A DNA stretch of 64,000 nt. Origin: Amedibacillus dolichus DSM 3991. GTDB taxonomy: Bacteria > Bacillota_I > Bacilli_A > Erysipelotrichales > Erysipelotrichaceae. The first letter of the stretch is position 1; the number at the start of each line of letters is the position of its first letter. This document shows positions 55,514-64,000 of the stretch, piece after piece. Location of the stretch: contig NZ_DS483477.1 in the NCBI RefSeq assembly GCF_000154285.1, positions 186,001 to 250,000 on the forward strand, read 5' to 3'. The notes below the pieces were generated by a model. The model saw only the letters and a program-made list of their open reading frames with translations, was not told the origin of the DNA and did no database searches. Both the position numbers and the translations under genes were made by a program.

Positions 55514-57436
55514 ATGGCAATAGCAAAAATGAAGCTGGTTAGTATCAGTGGCGACAATGAGTATTTAGATGATGTGCTGCTGCGGTTTGTGGATTTGGAT
55601 TGTATGCACCCGGAACCGGCGAGTAAGTTTGTGGACAGTGTGCATGGACTAACAACATTAAATGATGAAAATCCAGTCAGCGAGCTGCTGAATCATTTTT
55701 ATGAAATTGTTGAAGATATGAAGCTCGATGTTAAGGAAATGAAATCGCGTGATAAGGATTATGATGTCAAAAAGATGCAGGAAACACTAGACACTTATTA
55801 TCATCGTTATAGCAAGGCTTTAGCGGTGCGTAAGGATTTGGAAAAGGTGATTCATGAAAATGAAGATGCCTTGGTACAGGTACGCAATATCGAAAGCAGT
55901 GATCTGAATTTAGATGATTTATTCGAATGTGAATATATTAAGATTCGTTTTGGACGCTTGCCGCTAGACAGTGTGGAAAAACTGCAATATTATCGAAATC
56001 ACCCGTTTGTGTTTAAATCATTTAACAGTGATCAAACCTATAGCTGGTGTGTGTATATTACAACTGCGAAATTTGAAGGCGATGTAGATAATATTTTTTC
56101 ATCTTTGTATTTTGAACGTATCCGCATACCGGAATTTGTTCACGGTACTCCAGAGCGAGCGAAGGAAATGCTGCAAGAGGAAATTGACAGCGATGTCTTG
56201 CAGCTTGCCCATGTCGATGAGGTAATGGAAGCAATCAAAGCGGAATGCAGTGATGAATTTGCTTATATCAAAGCGGAATTGGAATTTATCAATCATACGT
56301 ATGAGGCTCGTAAGTATGTGGTAGGTTTAGGGGAGCGCTTTTCGATCATCGGTTTTGTGGCGGAAGATGATATTGAAAAATTAAAAGCAATTTATGCAGA
56401 TTTGAAAGAGGTGGATATTGAAGTGCGTCCGGCGCATAGTGATAAGCGTTTGTCGCCGCCAACCAAGATTAAGAATGGGTGGTTTGCCAGGCCTTTTTCG
56501 ATGTTTGTAGAAATGTATGGGGTACCGGAATACGGCAGCTTTGATCCAACACCGTTTGTCGCAATTACATATTCTTTATTGTTCGGTATCATGTTCGGTG
56601 ATTTAGGACAGGGAGCGGTGTTGATGCTGGTCGGTTATCTTGCTTATAAATGGAAGGGTATGCGACTTGGAGAAATCGGTGTGCGAATCGGAATTATGTC
56701 TTGTATCTTTGGAACCATTTACGGCTCGGTATTCGGAAATGAAACTTTGTTGAATCCGTTGTATGAAACCTTATTTCACATGGAAGAAAAGCCGATTGAG
56801 ATCATGACGAGCGAGTTTATTCCTATTTTACTGATCGTATCGATTATTATCGGTGCGGTACTGATGCTGATTAGTATGGTGATGAATATTATATTGCAAT
56901 GGAAAAATCACAATATCGGAGAAATGCTGTTCTCTCACAATGGAATTGCCGGCTTGATTTTTTATGGCTCACTTGTCGGTGGTGCGGGACTACAGTTAGG
57001 ACTTGGTATCAATGTTTTCGGAAATAAGCTTTATATTTTAGGATTGATTCTTGTGCCGCTTATCGTTATTTTCTTGAAAGAGGCCTTGATCCATAAGCTG
57101 GAGCATGAAAAGCTGTTTCCAAATGGCTTTGGCGCTTATTTTACCGAAAGTTTCTTTGAATTGTTTGAAATCTGTTTATCGTATGTAACCAATTCGATTT
57201 CTTACCTGCGTGTCGGAGGCTTTGTTTTATCCCATGCCGGTATGATGATGGCTGTAACGCTTTTGATGAGCATGGCAGGAAGCGGAAGTCTTTTCGTGGC
57301 AATACTGGGAAATATCTTTGTTATGTGCTTGGAAGGACTGATTGTCGGTATTCAGGTGCTTCGTCTTGAATTTTATGAAATGTTCTCTCGCTATTTTACA
57401 GGCAGAGGAATTGCGTTTAATGCTATGAATAACTAA
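55514..57436 (+). CDS. ntpI: V-type ATPase membrane subunit I (a-type)
   Basis: A 640-residue subunit. The N-terminal cytosolic half (1-345) with coiled coil connects stators. The C-terminal half has about seven to eight membrane helices forming the ion half-channels, with FDPTPFVAITYSLLFGIMFGDLGQGAVLML (family hallmark) and NSISYLRVGGFVLSHAGMM, where the conserved arginine (in YLRVG) faces the rotor glutamate. It starts at ATG 55514 after AAAGGAGA. Confidence 0.95.
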   Translation: MAIAKMKLVSISGDNEYLDDVLLRFVDLDCMHPEPASKFVDSVHGLTTLNDENPVSELLNHFYEIVEDMKLDVKEMKSRDKDYDVKKMQETLDTYYHRYSKALAVRKDLEKVIHENEDALVQVRNIESSDLNLDDLFECEYIKIRFGRLPLDSVEKLQYYRNHPFVFKSFNSDQTYSWCVYITTAKFEGDVDNIFSSLYFERIRIPEFVHGTPERAKEMLQEEIDSDVLQLAHVDEVMEAIKAECSDEFAYIKAELEFINHTYEARKYVVGLGERFSIIGFVAEDDIEKLKAIYADLKEVDIEVRPAHSDKRLSPPTKIKNGWFARPFSMFVEMYGVPEYGSFDPTPFVAITYSLLFGIMFGDLGQGAVLMLVGYLAYKWKGMRLGEIGVRIGIMSCIFGTIYGSVFGNETLLNPLYETLFHMEEKPIEIMTSEFIPILLIVSIIIGAVLMLISMVMNIILQWKNHNIGEMLFSHNGIAGLIFYGSLVGGAGLQLGLGINVFGNKLYILGLILVPLIVIFLKEALIHKLEHEKLFPNGFGAYFTESFFELFEICLSYVTNSISYLRVGGFVLSHAGMMMAVTLLMSMAGSGSLFVAILGNIFVMCLEGLIVGIQVLRLEFYEMFSRYFTGRGIAFNAMNN

Positions 57437-57449
57437 GGAGGAAAATGTT

Positions 57450-57884
57450 ATGTTGACTATGTTTGAAATGCTATTACCATTGATTTTGATTGTTTTGATT
57501 ACGTTGCCGCTGATTCCGGTGTTTAAAGGAAAGAAAAGCATCTCTACGGCAAAGCGTCGTATGCTTACACATGTATGTTGCTTTTTCGCAATACTTTTGG
57601 TATCTGTTTTCTTTACGGCAACAAAGGCGCATGCCGCTATGGAGGGTGCGGAAACAACGGTATCGTTAGGAGCAGGTCTTGGCTATATCGCTGCGGCTTT
57701 GGCAACCGGCTTATCTGCACTTGGTGCCGGTATTGCCGTTGCGGCTGCTGCTCCGGCAGCAATCGGAGCTTTTTCCGAAAATGAAAAGAACTTCGGTAAA
57801 TCTATGATTTTCGTTGCGATGGGTGAAGGTGTTGCAATTTACGGTTTGTTGATTTCTATTATCATCGTTTTGATGAAACTATAG
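57450..57884 (+). CDS. ntpK: V-type ATPase proteolipid subunit K
   Basis: A 144-residue rotor-ring protein. The C-terminal 80 residues are a clear c-subunit hairpin (LGAGLGYIAAALATGLSALGAGIAVAAAAPAAIGAFSENEKNFGKSM, then FVAMGEGVAIYGLLISIIIV) with the ion-binding glutamate in GEG. The first 63 residues are different: one or two hydrophobic segments (about 6-24 and 40-60) separated by a basic loop and ending in AHAA. They do not resemble the usual first hairpin of NtpK and may be a leader-like or structural extension. The ring ion (H+ or Na+) is not decided. Confidence 0.92.
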   Translation: MLTMFEMLLPLILIVLITLPLIPVFKGKKSISTAKRRMLTHVCCFFAILLVSVFFTATKAHAAMEGAETTVSLGAGLGYIAAALATGLSALGAGIAVAAAAPAAIGAFSENEKNFGKSMIFVAMGEGVAIYGLLISIIIVLMKL

Positions 57885-57899
57885 AATTGTAGGAGCGAT

Positions 57900-58208
57900 A
57901 TGAAATTTTATCTGTTAAGTGATAACATTGATACACAGATGGGAATGCGTTTGGCCGGTATTGAGGGCGTTGTTGTGCATGAGCGCCGTGAGGTGTTAGA
58001 AGCACTTGAAAAAGCGATGCATATAGAAGATATAGCGGTTATATTGATTACTACCAAACTTGTGCAAACCTGTCCGAATGTTATCTCGGAATTGAAGCTA
58101 AGACAGAAAAAACCGCTGATTGTCGAAATACCGGATCGCCATGGCTCTACCGATATCGGAGAGGTTATGGACGCCTATGTATCGGAAGCAATCGGGGTAA
58201 AGCTATGA
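57900..58208 (+). CDS. ntpG: V-type ATPase subunit F
   Basis: A 102-residue CheY-like central shaft subunit. YLLSDNIDTQMGMRLAGIEGVVVHERREVLEAL and IAVILITTKLVQTCPNVISELKLRQKKPLIVEIPDRHGS match the family (archaeal AtpF, enterococcal NtpG), which binds subunit D and regulates ATPase activity. It starts 15 bases after subunit K. Confidence 0.9.
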   Translation: MKFYLLSDNIDTQMGMRLAGIEGVVVHERREVLEALEKAMHIEDIAVILITTKLVQTCPNVISELKLRQKKPLIVEIPDRHGSTDIGEVMDAYVSEAIGVKL

Positions 58209-58218
58209 GGTGAACAAA

Positions 58219-58812
58219 ATGCTAGATGATAAAATAAAAATCGAGGACTATTTTGTGGAAGAAATCAAGCGTGTCAGTCAATTGGAAATTGATGCACTTG
58301 ATGAACAAATCAAAAAAGCACATGAGGAATCCTTTACGCAAATGCAGAAGGAGCTTGCAAGTGAGGCTGCTTATGAACGTGAAAGTCGCATGAAGGAACT
58401 GGAAAGCGAGCAAAGCATAGAACTTAGCAAATTACAGGAAAAGCTGCATCATGATTTGCTTGCCCAACGCTCGGCAATTGCTGAGGAAGTATTTGCAGCG
58501 GTACGATCAAAATTGATAGATTTTACGCAGAGCAAAGAATATGAAACATATTTGTTGGATAAGGTAAAAGAAGCAGCTGCATTAGGGTATGGAGAAGCAT
58601 GCTTATATGTTGGTAAAAAGGATTTTAAGCGCCTTTCTGCTTTATGTGAAGCCTTTGGAAAATGCGAAGGTAAGATCGATGAAGATATTGTACTAGGTGG
58701 ATTGCGTGTGGAATATGAGGCACAGGGAATTGTGTTAGATGAAAGCTTTGATACGAGTTTAGAAGAACAAAAGGAATGGTTCTATGCCAATGCAGGATTG
58801 TATGTGAAGTAA
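58219..58812 (+). CDS. ntpE: V-type ATPase peripheral stalk subunit E
   Basis: A 197-residue stator subunit with a long N-terminal helix (1-110, Glu-, Lys- and Gln-rich) and a globular C-terminal domain with ILGGLRV-type sequence (IVLGGLRVEYEAQGIVLDESFDTSLEEQ), the hallmark of V/A-type E. ATG 58219 has GAGGTGA upstream; a GTG at 58210 lies within that site. Confidence 0.9.
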   Translation: MLDDKIKIEDYFVEEIKRVSQLEIDALDEQIKKAHEESFTQMQKELASEAAYERESRMKELESEQSIELSKLQEKLHHDLLAQRSAIAEEVFAAVRSKLIDFTQSKEYETYLLDKVKEAAALGYGEACLYVGKKDFKRLSALCEAFGKCEGKIDEDIVLGGLRVEYEAQGIVLDESFDTSLEEQKEWFYANAGLYVK

Positions 58813-58837
58813 TCCAAGATAGGCAAGAGGTGATAAT

Positions 58838-60589
58838 GTGAGTGAAAATGTAATTTATTCAATTAACGGACCGGTTGTAAAGGTAAAGGATACAAAAGAT
58901 TTTTCAATGCTTGAAAAAGTTTATGTCGGACACAAGCGTCTGATGGGAGAAGTAATTTCCGTTTCTAAAGCCGCTACTACGATACAGGTATATGAATCCA
59001 CAACCGGTTTGCAGCCGGGAGAACCGGTGGAAGCAACCGGCGGACCGATTTCCGTAACGCTCGGACCGGGGATTTTACGCAATATTTTTGATGGAATCGA
59101 ACGTCCTTTAAAAGCAATTGCCGAAACATCAGGAGCATTTATTGCGACCGGAAGTGATGTTGCACCACTTGATGAGGAAGCTTTATGGGACGTTACGGTT
59201 CAGGTGGAAATCGGCGATATGGTGAAAGGTGGACAAGTGTATGCGACCATTCCGGAAACCGATCTGATCGAGCATCGTTGTATGATTCCGCCATTTATGA
59301 GTGGGGAAATTATCGAAGTTGCGGAAAACGGGAAATATCGTATTCATGATAAAATCGTTAAGCTACGTGATGAGAAGGGAATCGTTCATGAGCTAAGTCT
59401 TATACAGAAATGGCCGATCAAGCAGGCACGTCCGGTAACCAAGCGTTTGCCAATCAGCGTACCTCTGATTACCGGACAACGAATTTTCGATACCCTATTT
59501 CCGATTGCCAAGGGTGGTACGGCTGCTATCCCCGGTGGCTTTGGAACAGGAAAGACCATGACGCAGCATCAATTGGCAAAATGGTGCGATGCCGATATCA
59601 TCGTATATGTCGGCTGCGGAGAACGCGGAAATGAAATGACACAGGTGCTAGAGGAATTTTCCGAATTGATCGACCCTAAATCCAATCGTCCTTTAACAGA
59701 TCGAACGGTATTGATCGCAAATACCTCCAATATGCCGGTTGCAGCACGTGAAGCAAGCATTTATACCGGTTTAACATTGGCGGAGTATTATCGCGATATG
59801 GGATATCATGTAGCTATTATGGCAGATTCGACTTCACGTTGGGCTGAAGCATTGCGCGAAATCAGCGGACGTTTGGAAGAGATGCCGGCAGAAGAAGGTT
59901 TTCCTGCTTATCTTCCTTCCCGTATTTCACAATTTTATGAGCGTGCCGGTTATATGGAAACCTTAAATCATCAAAACGGATCGGTAACGATCATCGGTGC
60001 CGTGTCTCCTCAAGGAAGCGATTTTTCGGAACCGGTAACGCAAAATACAAAGCGATTTGTACGATGCTTTTGGGCACTTGATAAGGCACTTGCTTATGCA
60101 AGACATTATTTTGCAATCAATTGGAATGAATCCTATTCGGAATATGTAACGGATCTATCGAAATGGTATAACAAAAACGTTCATGAACGCTTCTTGCGAA
60201 ACCGCCAACAGATCATGAGCCTTTTAGCTGAAGAAACAAAACTGATGGAAATCGTAAAGCTGATTGGTAGTGATGTACTTCCGGAGGATCAAAAGCTGGT
60301 CATTGAGATTTGCAAGGTCATTCGTGTCGGTTATTTGCAGCAGAATGCTTTTCATGCGGAGGATACATATGTTCCGTTAGAAAAACAACTGCGTATGATG
60401 GATATCATTTTATATTTATATAAGAAAAGTAAAGAATTGATAGCTACCGGGAAACCGATTAGTGAGGTAGCTGCACAAGGAATTTTCGAAAAGGTAACAA
60501 AAATGAAGTACGATGTGCCAAATGATCACATTGAAATGTTTGATGATTATTATGCAATGATTGATGAAGCCATTGCAAAGGTTGCGTAA
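58838..60589 (+). CDS. ntpA: V-type ATPase catalytic subunit A
   Basis: A 583-residue catalytic nucleotide-binding subunit. INGPVVKVKD begins the beta barrel, and a 90-residue non-homologous insert specific to A subunits follows at about 110-200. The P-loop is IPGGFGTGKTMTQH (about 231-244); GCGERGNEMTQVL supplies the catalytic Glu, and MADSTSRWAEALREISGRLEEMPAEEGFPAYLPSRISQFYERAG is the conserved hexamer signature. GTG start after AGAGGTGA. Confidence 0.97.
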   Translation: MSENVIYSINGPVVKVKDTKDFSMLEKVYVGHKRLMGEVISVSKAATTIQVYESTTGLQPGEPVEATGGPISVTLGPGILRNIFDGIERPLKAIAETSGAFIATGSDVAPLDEEALWDVTVQVEIGDMVKGGQVYATIPETDLIEHRCMIPPFMSGEIIEVAENGKYRIHDKIVKLRDEKGIVHELSLIQKWPIKQARPVTKRLPISVPLITGQRIFDTLFPIAKGGTAAIPGGFGTGKTMTQHQLAKWCDADIIVYVGCGERGNEMTQVLEEFSELIDPKSNRPLTDRTVLIANTSNMPVAAREASIYTGLTLAEYYRDMGYHVAIMADSTSRWAEALREISGRLEEMPAEEGFPAYLPSRISQFYERAGYMETLNHQNGSVTIIGAVSPQGSDFSEPVTQNTKRFVRCFWALDKALAYARHYFAINWNESYSEYVTDLSKWYNKNVHERFLRNRQQIMSLLAEETKLMEIVKLIGSDVLPEDQKLVIEICKVIRVGYLQQNAFHAEDTYVPLEKQLRMMDIILYLYKKSKELIATGKPISEVAAQGIFEKVTKMKYDVPNDHIEMFDDYYAMIDEAIAKVA

Positions 60590-60601
60590 GGAGGTTAGCC
60601 T

Positions 60602-62032
60602 ATGAGCATTCAATATATGGGGCTGAGTGAAATCAGCGGACCGCTAATCTTTTTGGACCATGTGCAAAATGCAAGCTATGAAGAAATGGTAGAAATCAAA
60701 TGCGGTGATGGGACGACTCGTTATGGACGTGTTGTTCAGCTTGATGGACAGCGTGCTGCTGTTCAAGTATTTGAAGGGACAAATGCAATGTCGCTTACAA
60801 ATACCAAAACAAGGTTTACCGGAAAACCGATGGAGCTTGCTTTATCAAAAGAACTGCTTGGCAGAGTTTTCAGCGGCAGTGGAAAAGCAATTGACGGATT
60901 GCCGGAAATTTATGCCCAAAAGCGTGCAGATATCAATGGACAGCCATTAAATCCGGTTTCTCGTGTGTATCCGAGAAACTATATCAATACCGGAATCTCC
61001 AGTATTGATGCCTTAACGACCTTGATTCGAGGGCAGAAGCTGCCGATTTTTTCGGGAAGTGGTATGCCGCACAATGAGTTAGCTGTGCAGTTGGTAAAAC
61101 AGGCGAAGATCGCCGATGGTGATGGCAAGAACTTCTGTATTGTATTTGCGGCAATGGGTGTTAAAAATGACGTAGCCGATTACTTTAAACGTAGCTTTGA
61201 GGAAGCAGGAGTTATGGATCGTGTCGCTATGTTTGTGAATTTATCCAATGATCCGATTATCGAGCGTACCTTAACCCCGCGCTGTGCTTTAACGGCAGCA
61301 GAATATCTTGCGTATGAGCATGATATGCATGTGCTTGTTATTTTGACCGATATAACCTCTTATTGTGAAGCTTTACGTGAGTTTTCCAGCAGTAAGGGAG
61401 AAATTCCCGGACGAAAAGGATATCCCGGATATTTATATTCGGATTTAGCTTCCTTATATGAAAGAGCCGGTATTATCAAAGGTGCTAAAGGAAGTGTTAC
61501 TCAAATTCCGATTTTGACAATGCCTAATGATGATATTACCCACCCAATCCCGGATTTAACAGGATATATTACGGAAGGACAAATCGTACTTGATCGTTCG
61601 TTAAATCAAATGGGAATTTATCCACCGGTCGGTATCCTGCCCTCTCTTTCACGTCTGATGAAGGACGGCATTGGAGAAGGCTATACAAGAAAGGATCATT
61701 CTGATGTTTCCAATCAGTTGTTTGCGGCTTATGCGAAAGTACAAGATGCCCGTAGCCTAGCATCGGTTATCGGAGAAGATGAATTAAGTGAGATCGATAA
61801 AAAGTATATGATGTTTGGTTCCTATTTTGAACAGTATTATCTGAATCAAGGGGCAGATGAAAATCGTAGTATAGAAGAAACCTTAGATTTGGGTTGGGAC
61901 TTGTTGTCGATTCTTCCACGTGAAGAGTTGGATCGTGTGGATAATGAAGTATTGGATCAATTTTATAACCATGAAAGAGCAGTTCAGCGTTTTGGTATAA
62001 AAGAAGAAGTTATTATTGCGGAGTTAGCGTAG
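60602..62032 (+). CDS. ntpB: V-type ATPase regulatory subunit B
   Basis: A 476-residue non-catalytic hexamer subunit. [33 protein letters not shown] opens the barrel. No standard Walker A is found in the place of the A-subunit P-loop ([14 protein letters not shown] instead, as usual for B). [43 protein letters not shown] is the hallmark. It starts 12 bases after subunit A with AAGGAGGT. Confidence 0.97.
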   Translation: MSIQYMGLSEISGPLIFLDHVQNASYEEMVEIKCGDGTTRYGRVVQLDGQRAAVQVFEGTNAMSLTNTKTRFTGKPMELALSKELLGRVFSGSGKAIDGLPEIYAQKRADINGQPLNPVSRVYPRNYINTGISSIDALTTLIRGQKLPIFSGSGMPHNELAVQLVKQAKIADGDGKNFCIVFAAMGVKNDVADYFKRSFEEAGVMDRVAMFVNLSNDPIIERTLTPRCALTAAEYLAYEHDMHVLVILTDITSYCEALREFSSSKGEIPGRKGYPGYLYSDLASLYERAGIIKGAKGSVTQIPILTMPNDDITHPIPDLTGYITEGQIVLDRSLNQMGIYPPVGILPSLSRLMKDGIGEGYTRKDHSDVSNQLFAAYAKVQDARSLASVIGEDELSEIDKKYMMFGSYFEQYYLNQGADENRSIEETLDLGWDLLSILPREELDRVDNEVLDQFYNHERAVQRFGIKEEVIIAELA

Positions 62033-62046
62033 GATAGGTAGCTGCT

Positions 62047-62682
62047 ATGGCGAATAAACAGGTCTTTCCGACAAAAGGAAATTTAATCGCAACCAAAAAA
62101 TCCAATGCTTTGGCTCACATGGGATACGAATTGATGGATCGCAAGCGTAATATTTTAATTCGTGAAATGATGGGACTATTAGATGATGTTAAGCTGCTGC
62201 GCGATGAAATCACACAAACCTATGCAGAAGCGTATCGAGCCTTACAGCTTGCCAATATGTCCTTGGGAGTAATTTCCGCAATGGCAGAAGCAGTACCGAT
62301 CGATACTGGACTGCATGTAAGCTATCGTAGTGTGATGGGAGTGGAGATTCCTAAGCTTAGCTATGATAAGCAGGAAATTAAGCCGACGTATGGTCTTGAG
62401 CGAGCTAATTCAAAGCTAGACTATGCATATACTTGTTTTCAAAGAGTAAAAGAAATGAGCGTTGTGTTAGCGGAGGTTGAAAACAACGTCTATCGTTTAG
62501 CAAATGCAATTCGTAAATCACAAAAACGTGCCAATGCTTTGAAAAATATCGTTATTCCGGAATTTGAACATAATATCAAATTTATTACCGATGCTTTGGA
62601 AGAAAAAGAACGTGAGGAATTTTCGCGTCAGAAGGTTATTAAAAGAAATAAAGATTCACAAATGCAAATGGAGCGTAAATAG
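62047..62682 (+). CDS. ntpD: V-type ATPase central shaft subunit D
   Basis: A 211-residue rotor subunit with two long antiparallel helices (about 10-75 and 120-205). PTKGNLIATKKSNALAHMGYELMDRKRNILIREMM and RRVNALKNIVIPEF-like sequence (KRANALKNIVIPEFEHNIKFITDALEEKEREEFSRQKVIK) are family signatures. Last gene of the operon. Confidence 0.95.
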   Translation: MANKQVFPTKGNLIATKKSNALAHMGYELMDRKRNILIREMMGLLDDVKLLRDEITQTYAEAYRALQLANMSLGVISAMAEAVPIDTGLHVSYRSVMGVEIPKLSYDKQEIKPTYGLERANSKLDYAYTCFQRVKEMSVVLAEVENNVYRLANAIRKSQKRANALKNIVIPEFEHNIKFITDALEEKEREEFSRQKVIKRNKDSQMQMERK

Positions 62683-62700
62683 CGTTCCATTTCTTATTTT
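62666..62700 (+). terminator. Terminator of the V-type ATPase operon
   Basis: An 8-10 base-pair stem built around the ntpD stop codon (ATGGAGCG with CGTTCCAT, one G-T pair) is followed by TTTCTTATTTT. Confidence 0.65.
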
Positions 62701-62775
62701 ATAGAGGATATTTTAAAAGGAAATAGCATTTTCTTGAATTTTCTATAAATTTTAATAAAAAAATTAAAAAAAGAC

Positions 62776-62804
62776 TTGCATAACTTCAAGTTATTTGTTA
62801 TTAT
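62776..62804 (+). promoter_or_regulatory. Promoter of the tRNA cluster
   Basis: TTGCAT (62776-62781), 17 bases, TATTAT (62799-62804), about 31 bases before the first tRNA. Confidence 0.65.
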
Positions 62805-62835
62805 ATTAAGGCACTGATGAAGTGCTGAAAATAGT

Positions 62836-62912
62836 GCGCCCATAGCTCAACTGGATAGAGCGTTTGACTACGGATCAAAAGGTTGCGGGTTCGATTCCTA
62901 CTGGGCGCGCCA
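62836..62912 (+). tRNA. tRNA-Arg (ACG)
   Basis: Acceptor GCGCCCA/TGGGCGC, anticodon loop CTACGGA, T-loop GTTCGATTC, encoded CCA. Confidence 0.97.
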
Positions 62913-62933
62913 TTCTTATTAAAAAATGAATAT

Positions 62934-63010
62934 CGGGATGTAGCACAGCTTGGTAGTGCACTTGATTTGGGATCAAGGGGTCGCAGGTTCGAATCCTGTC
63001 ATCCCGACCA
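62934..63010 (+). tRNA. tRNA-Pro (UGG)
   Basis: Acceptor CGGGATG/CATCCCG, anticodon loop TTTGGGA (anticodon TGG), T-loop GTTCGAATC, encoded CCA. Confidence 0.97.
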
Positions 63011-63022
63011 TTAAATTTAATT

Positions 63023-63099
63023 GGCTGGGTAGCTTAGTTGGCTAGAGCATCCGGTTCATACCCGGAAGGTCGCGAGTTCGAGTCTCGCCCCCGCCACCA
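63023..63099 (+). tRNA. tRNA-Met (CAU), elongator
   Basis: Anticodon loop TTCATAC within stem CCGG/CCGG, T-loop GTTCGAGTC, encoded CCA. The anticodon arm GGTTCATACCC resembles elongator tRNA-Met of Bacillus, unlike the tRNA-Ile2 type two genes on. The acceptor stem GGCTGGG/CCCCGCC has a T-C mismatch at position 4-69. Confidence 0.9.
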
Positions 63100-63113
63100 A
63101 TTTTGCTAAACTT

Positions 63114-63190
63114 GGACCCTTAGCTCAGTTGGTCAGAGCATCCGGCTCATAACCGGTGGGTCGTAGGTTCGAGTCCTACAGGGTCCACCA
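63114..63190 (+). tRNA. tRNA-Ile2 (CAU), probable
   Basis: Acceptor GGACCCT/AGGGTCC, anticodon loop CTCATAA, encoded CCA. The acceptor and D-arm (GGACC-TTAGCTCAGTTGGT) closely resemble Bacillus tRNA-Ile2, whose CAU is converted to lysidine-AU by TilS. Methionine identity is the alternative. Confidence 0.85.
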
Positions 63191-63202
63191 ATTCATACAG
63201 TT

Positions 63203-63293
63203 GGAGGAATACCCAAGTGGTTGAAGGGTCCGGTCTTGAAAACCGGTAGGTCGGGAAACTGGCGCCTGGGTTCGAATCCCAGTTCCTCCGCCA
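63203..63293 (+). tRNA. tRNA-Ser (UGA)
   Basis: A 91-base tRNA with acceptor GGAGGAA/TTCCTCC, anticodon loop CTTGAAA (TGA), long variable arm, T-loop GTTCGAATC, encoded CCA. Confidence 0.97.
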
Positions 63294-63315
63294 TTCAAAA
63301 TTAAATCTTATACAT

Positions 63316-63392
<77 letters not shown>

Positions 63393-63395
63393 AAT

Positions 63396-63471
63396 GGTTC
63401 CATAGCTCAGTTGGTAGAGCAAAGGACTGAAAATCCTTGTGTCCCTGGTTCAATTCCTGGTGGAACCACCA
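63396..63471 (+). tRNA. tRNA-Phe (GAA)
   Basis: Acceptor GGTTCCA/TGGAACC, anticodon loop CTGAAAA (GAA), T-loop GTTCAATTC, encoded CCA. Confidence 0.97.
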
Positions 63472-63481
63472 TTTAAAAAAT

Positions 63482-63518
63482 AAACGCTTAAGCTATATAT
63501 GAGTTTAAGTGTTTTTTT
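63482..63518 (+). terminator. Terminator after tRNA cluster
   Basis: AAACGCTTAA (63482-63491) pairs with TTAAGTGTTT (63505-63514), one G-T pair, followed by T tract. Confidence 0.8.
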
Positions 63519-63566
63519 ATATTTATCAAGATTACTTAGTAGAATAGTTTTTATACAATGAATAAA

Positions 63567-64000
63567 CTATCGTAATGCCATGACATAAACTTGACATGGA
63601 TTATGTGTATCCCATAATGTAGGAAATACTTCAAATTCATGAAATCCCTGAGCAAGATAAAACCTATTGGTTTGATCATATAGTTCATAGCACCCCATTT
63701 TCACTGTTTTTACTTGTAGAAATAAATATTTTTGTTTATAAGCATATTCTTTGGCTACAGCTATCAGATCCGTTCCTACTCCTTGATGATGGTATTTTCT
63801 TAATACTCCCATTGCGGCAAGCTCTATTGTTGATGTTCCTGTTTGTTTAAGATATACAAAGCCGATAGGAATATCTTCATCAAATGCACTGAAAAAAGGA
63901 TATTTTATACTTTCGTTTATATATTCTTCACGTGCTTCGGCAATTCCAAACCATTCCGGTAATGCTTCAAGTATCTGCCGGGTAATTGCTTGCTTCCGCA
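63567..64000 (-). CDS. GNAT-family N-acetyltransferase, N-terminus outside window
   Basis: The frame runs open to the right edge, so the start is missing; an ATG at 63812 is internal. The visible 144 residues have LPEWFGIAEAREEYI, IGFVYLKQ, IELAAMGVLRKYHHQGVGTDLIAVAKEYA (acetyl-CoA binding Q-x-x-G-x-G/A type loop), and NRFYLAQGFHEFEVFP (C-terminal strand). It transfers an acetyl group from acetyl-CoA; the substrate is unknown. It is convergent with the tRNA cluster. Confidence 0.88.
   Translation of the reverse strand, partial: RKQAITRQILEALPEWFGIAEAREEYINESIKYPFFSAFDEDIPIGFVYLKQTGTSTIELAAMGVLRKYHHQGVGTDLIAVAKEYAYKQKYLFLQVKTVKMGCYELYDQTNRFYLAQGFHEFEVFPTLWDTHNPCQVYVMALR

Overview
The window comes from an AT-rich, low-GC Gram-positive bacterium (Bacillota). 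The gene set is most like gut or oral Erysipelotrichia: a yloU-yloV pair, an HrcA/CIRCE heat-shock regulon, a class B sortase, a V-type ATPase operon, a TrhP-type U32 pair and a type II-A CRISPR-Cas locus. The order-level assignment is inferred from gene content, not from a marker search. Most of the window is ordinary chromosomal housekeeping. Two accessory zones stand out: 0-9.2 kb (defence) and 21.6-22.3 kb plus 32.3-34.7 kb (mobile-element traces).

Region by region: (1) 1-2.6 kb holds an unrecognised partial gene, a WYL-domain regulator divergent from a HIRAN-domain protein, and a 26-residue hydrophobic peptide. (2) 2.6-9.2 kb is a complete type II-A CRISPR-Cas locus: cas9 (1091 aa), a tracrRNA gene between cas9 and cas1 with its own promoter and terminator, cas1, cas2, a csn2-like gene of 287 aa, a short leader ending in GTTTGAG, and an array of 16 repeats and 15 spacers ending in a degenerate repeat and a terminator. 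(3) 9.3-21.6 kb carries cell-envelope and RNA-modification genes: an amidase, a FUSC-like membrane protein, a SulP transporter, a TrhP1/TrhP2-like U32 pair, sortase B, ftsW, murG, murB, divIB, yloU and yloV (fakA-like). (4) 21.7-22.3 kb holds the decayed C-terminus of a tyrosine recombinase. (5) 22.4-28.4 kb has a UMF1-type transporter, and aconitase divergent from citrate synthase and isocitrate dehydrogenase, the oxidative branch from citrate to 2-oxoglutarate. (6) 28.7-32.2 kb is a large secreted GH20 enzyme with a sorting-type tail. (7) 32.6-33.9 kb is an IS3-family element with a programmed -1 frameshift, followed by a membrane-tethered XRE regulator. (8) 34.9-45.3 kb has tRNA-Leu, hrcA-grpE-dnaK-dnaJ, cca, mnmM-like, manganese catalase and clpB. 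Both hrcA and clpB have two CIRCE-type operators flanking the promoter core. (9) 45.4-54 kb has yaaA, a DUF5685/J-domain pair, a HAD phosphatase, deoD-deoB, a nuclease-helicase fusion and an RluA-type pseudouridine synthase. (10) 54-62.7 kb is a nine-gene V-type ATPase operon. (11) 62.8-63.5 kb is a seven-tRNA cluster, followed by a truncated GNAT gene on the minus strand.

The strongest integrated system is the CRISPR-Cas locus. Promoter, anti-repeat, nexus-like hairpin and terminator of the tracrRNA can all be read directly. The repeat direction, leader motif and degenerate terminal repeat agree on transcription from the csn2 side. The upstream WYL/HIRAN pair, with a palindrome across the HIRAN promoter, may be a regulatory or defence accessory, but that link is inference only.
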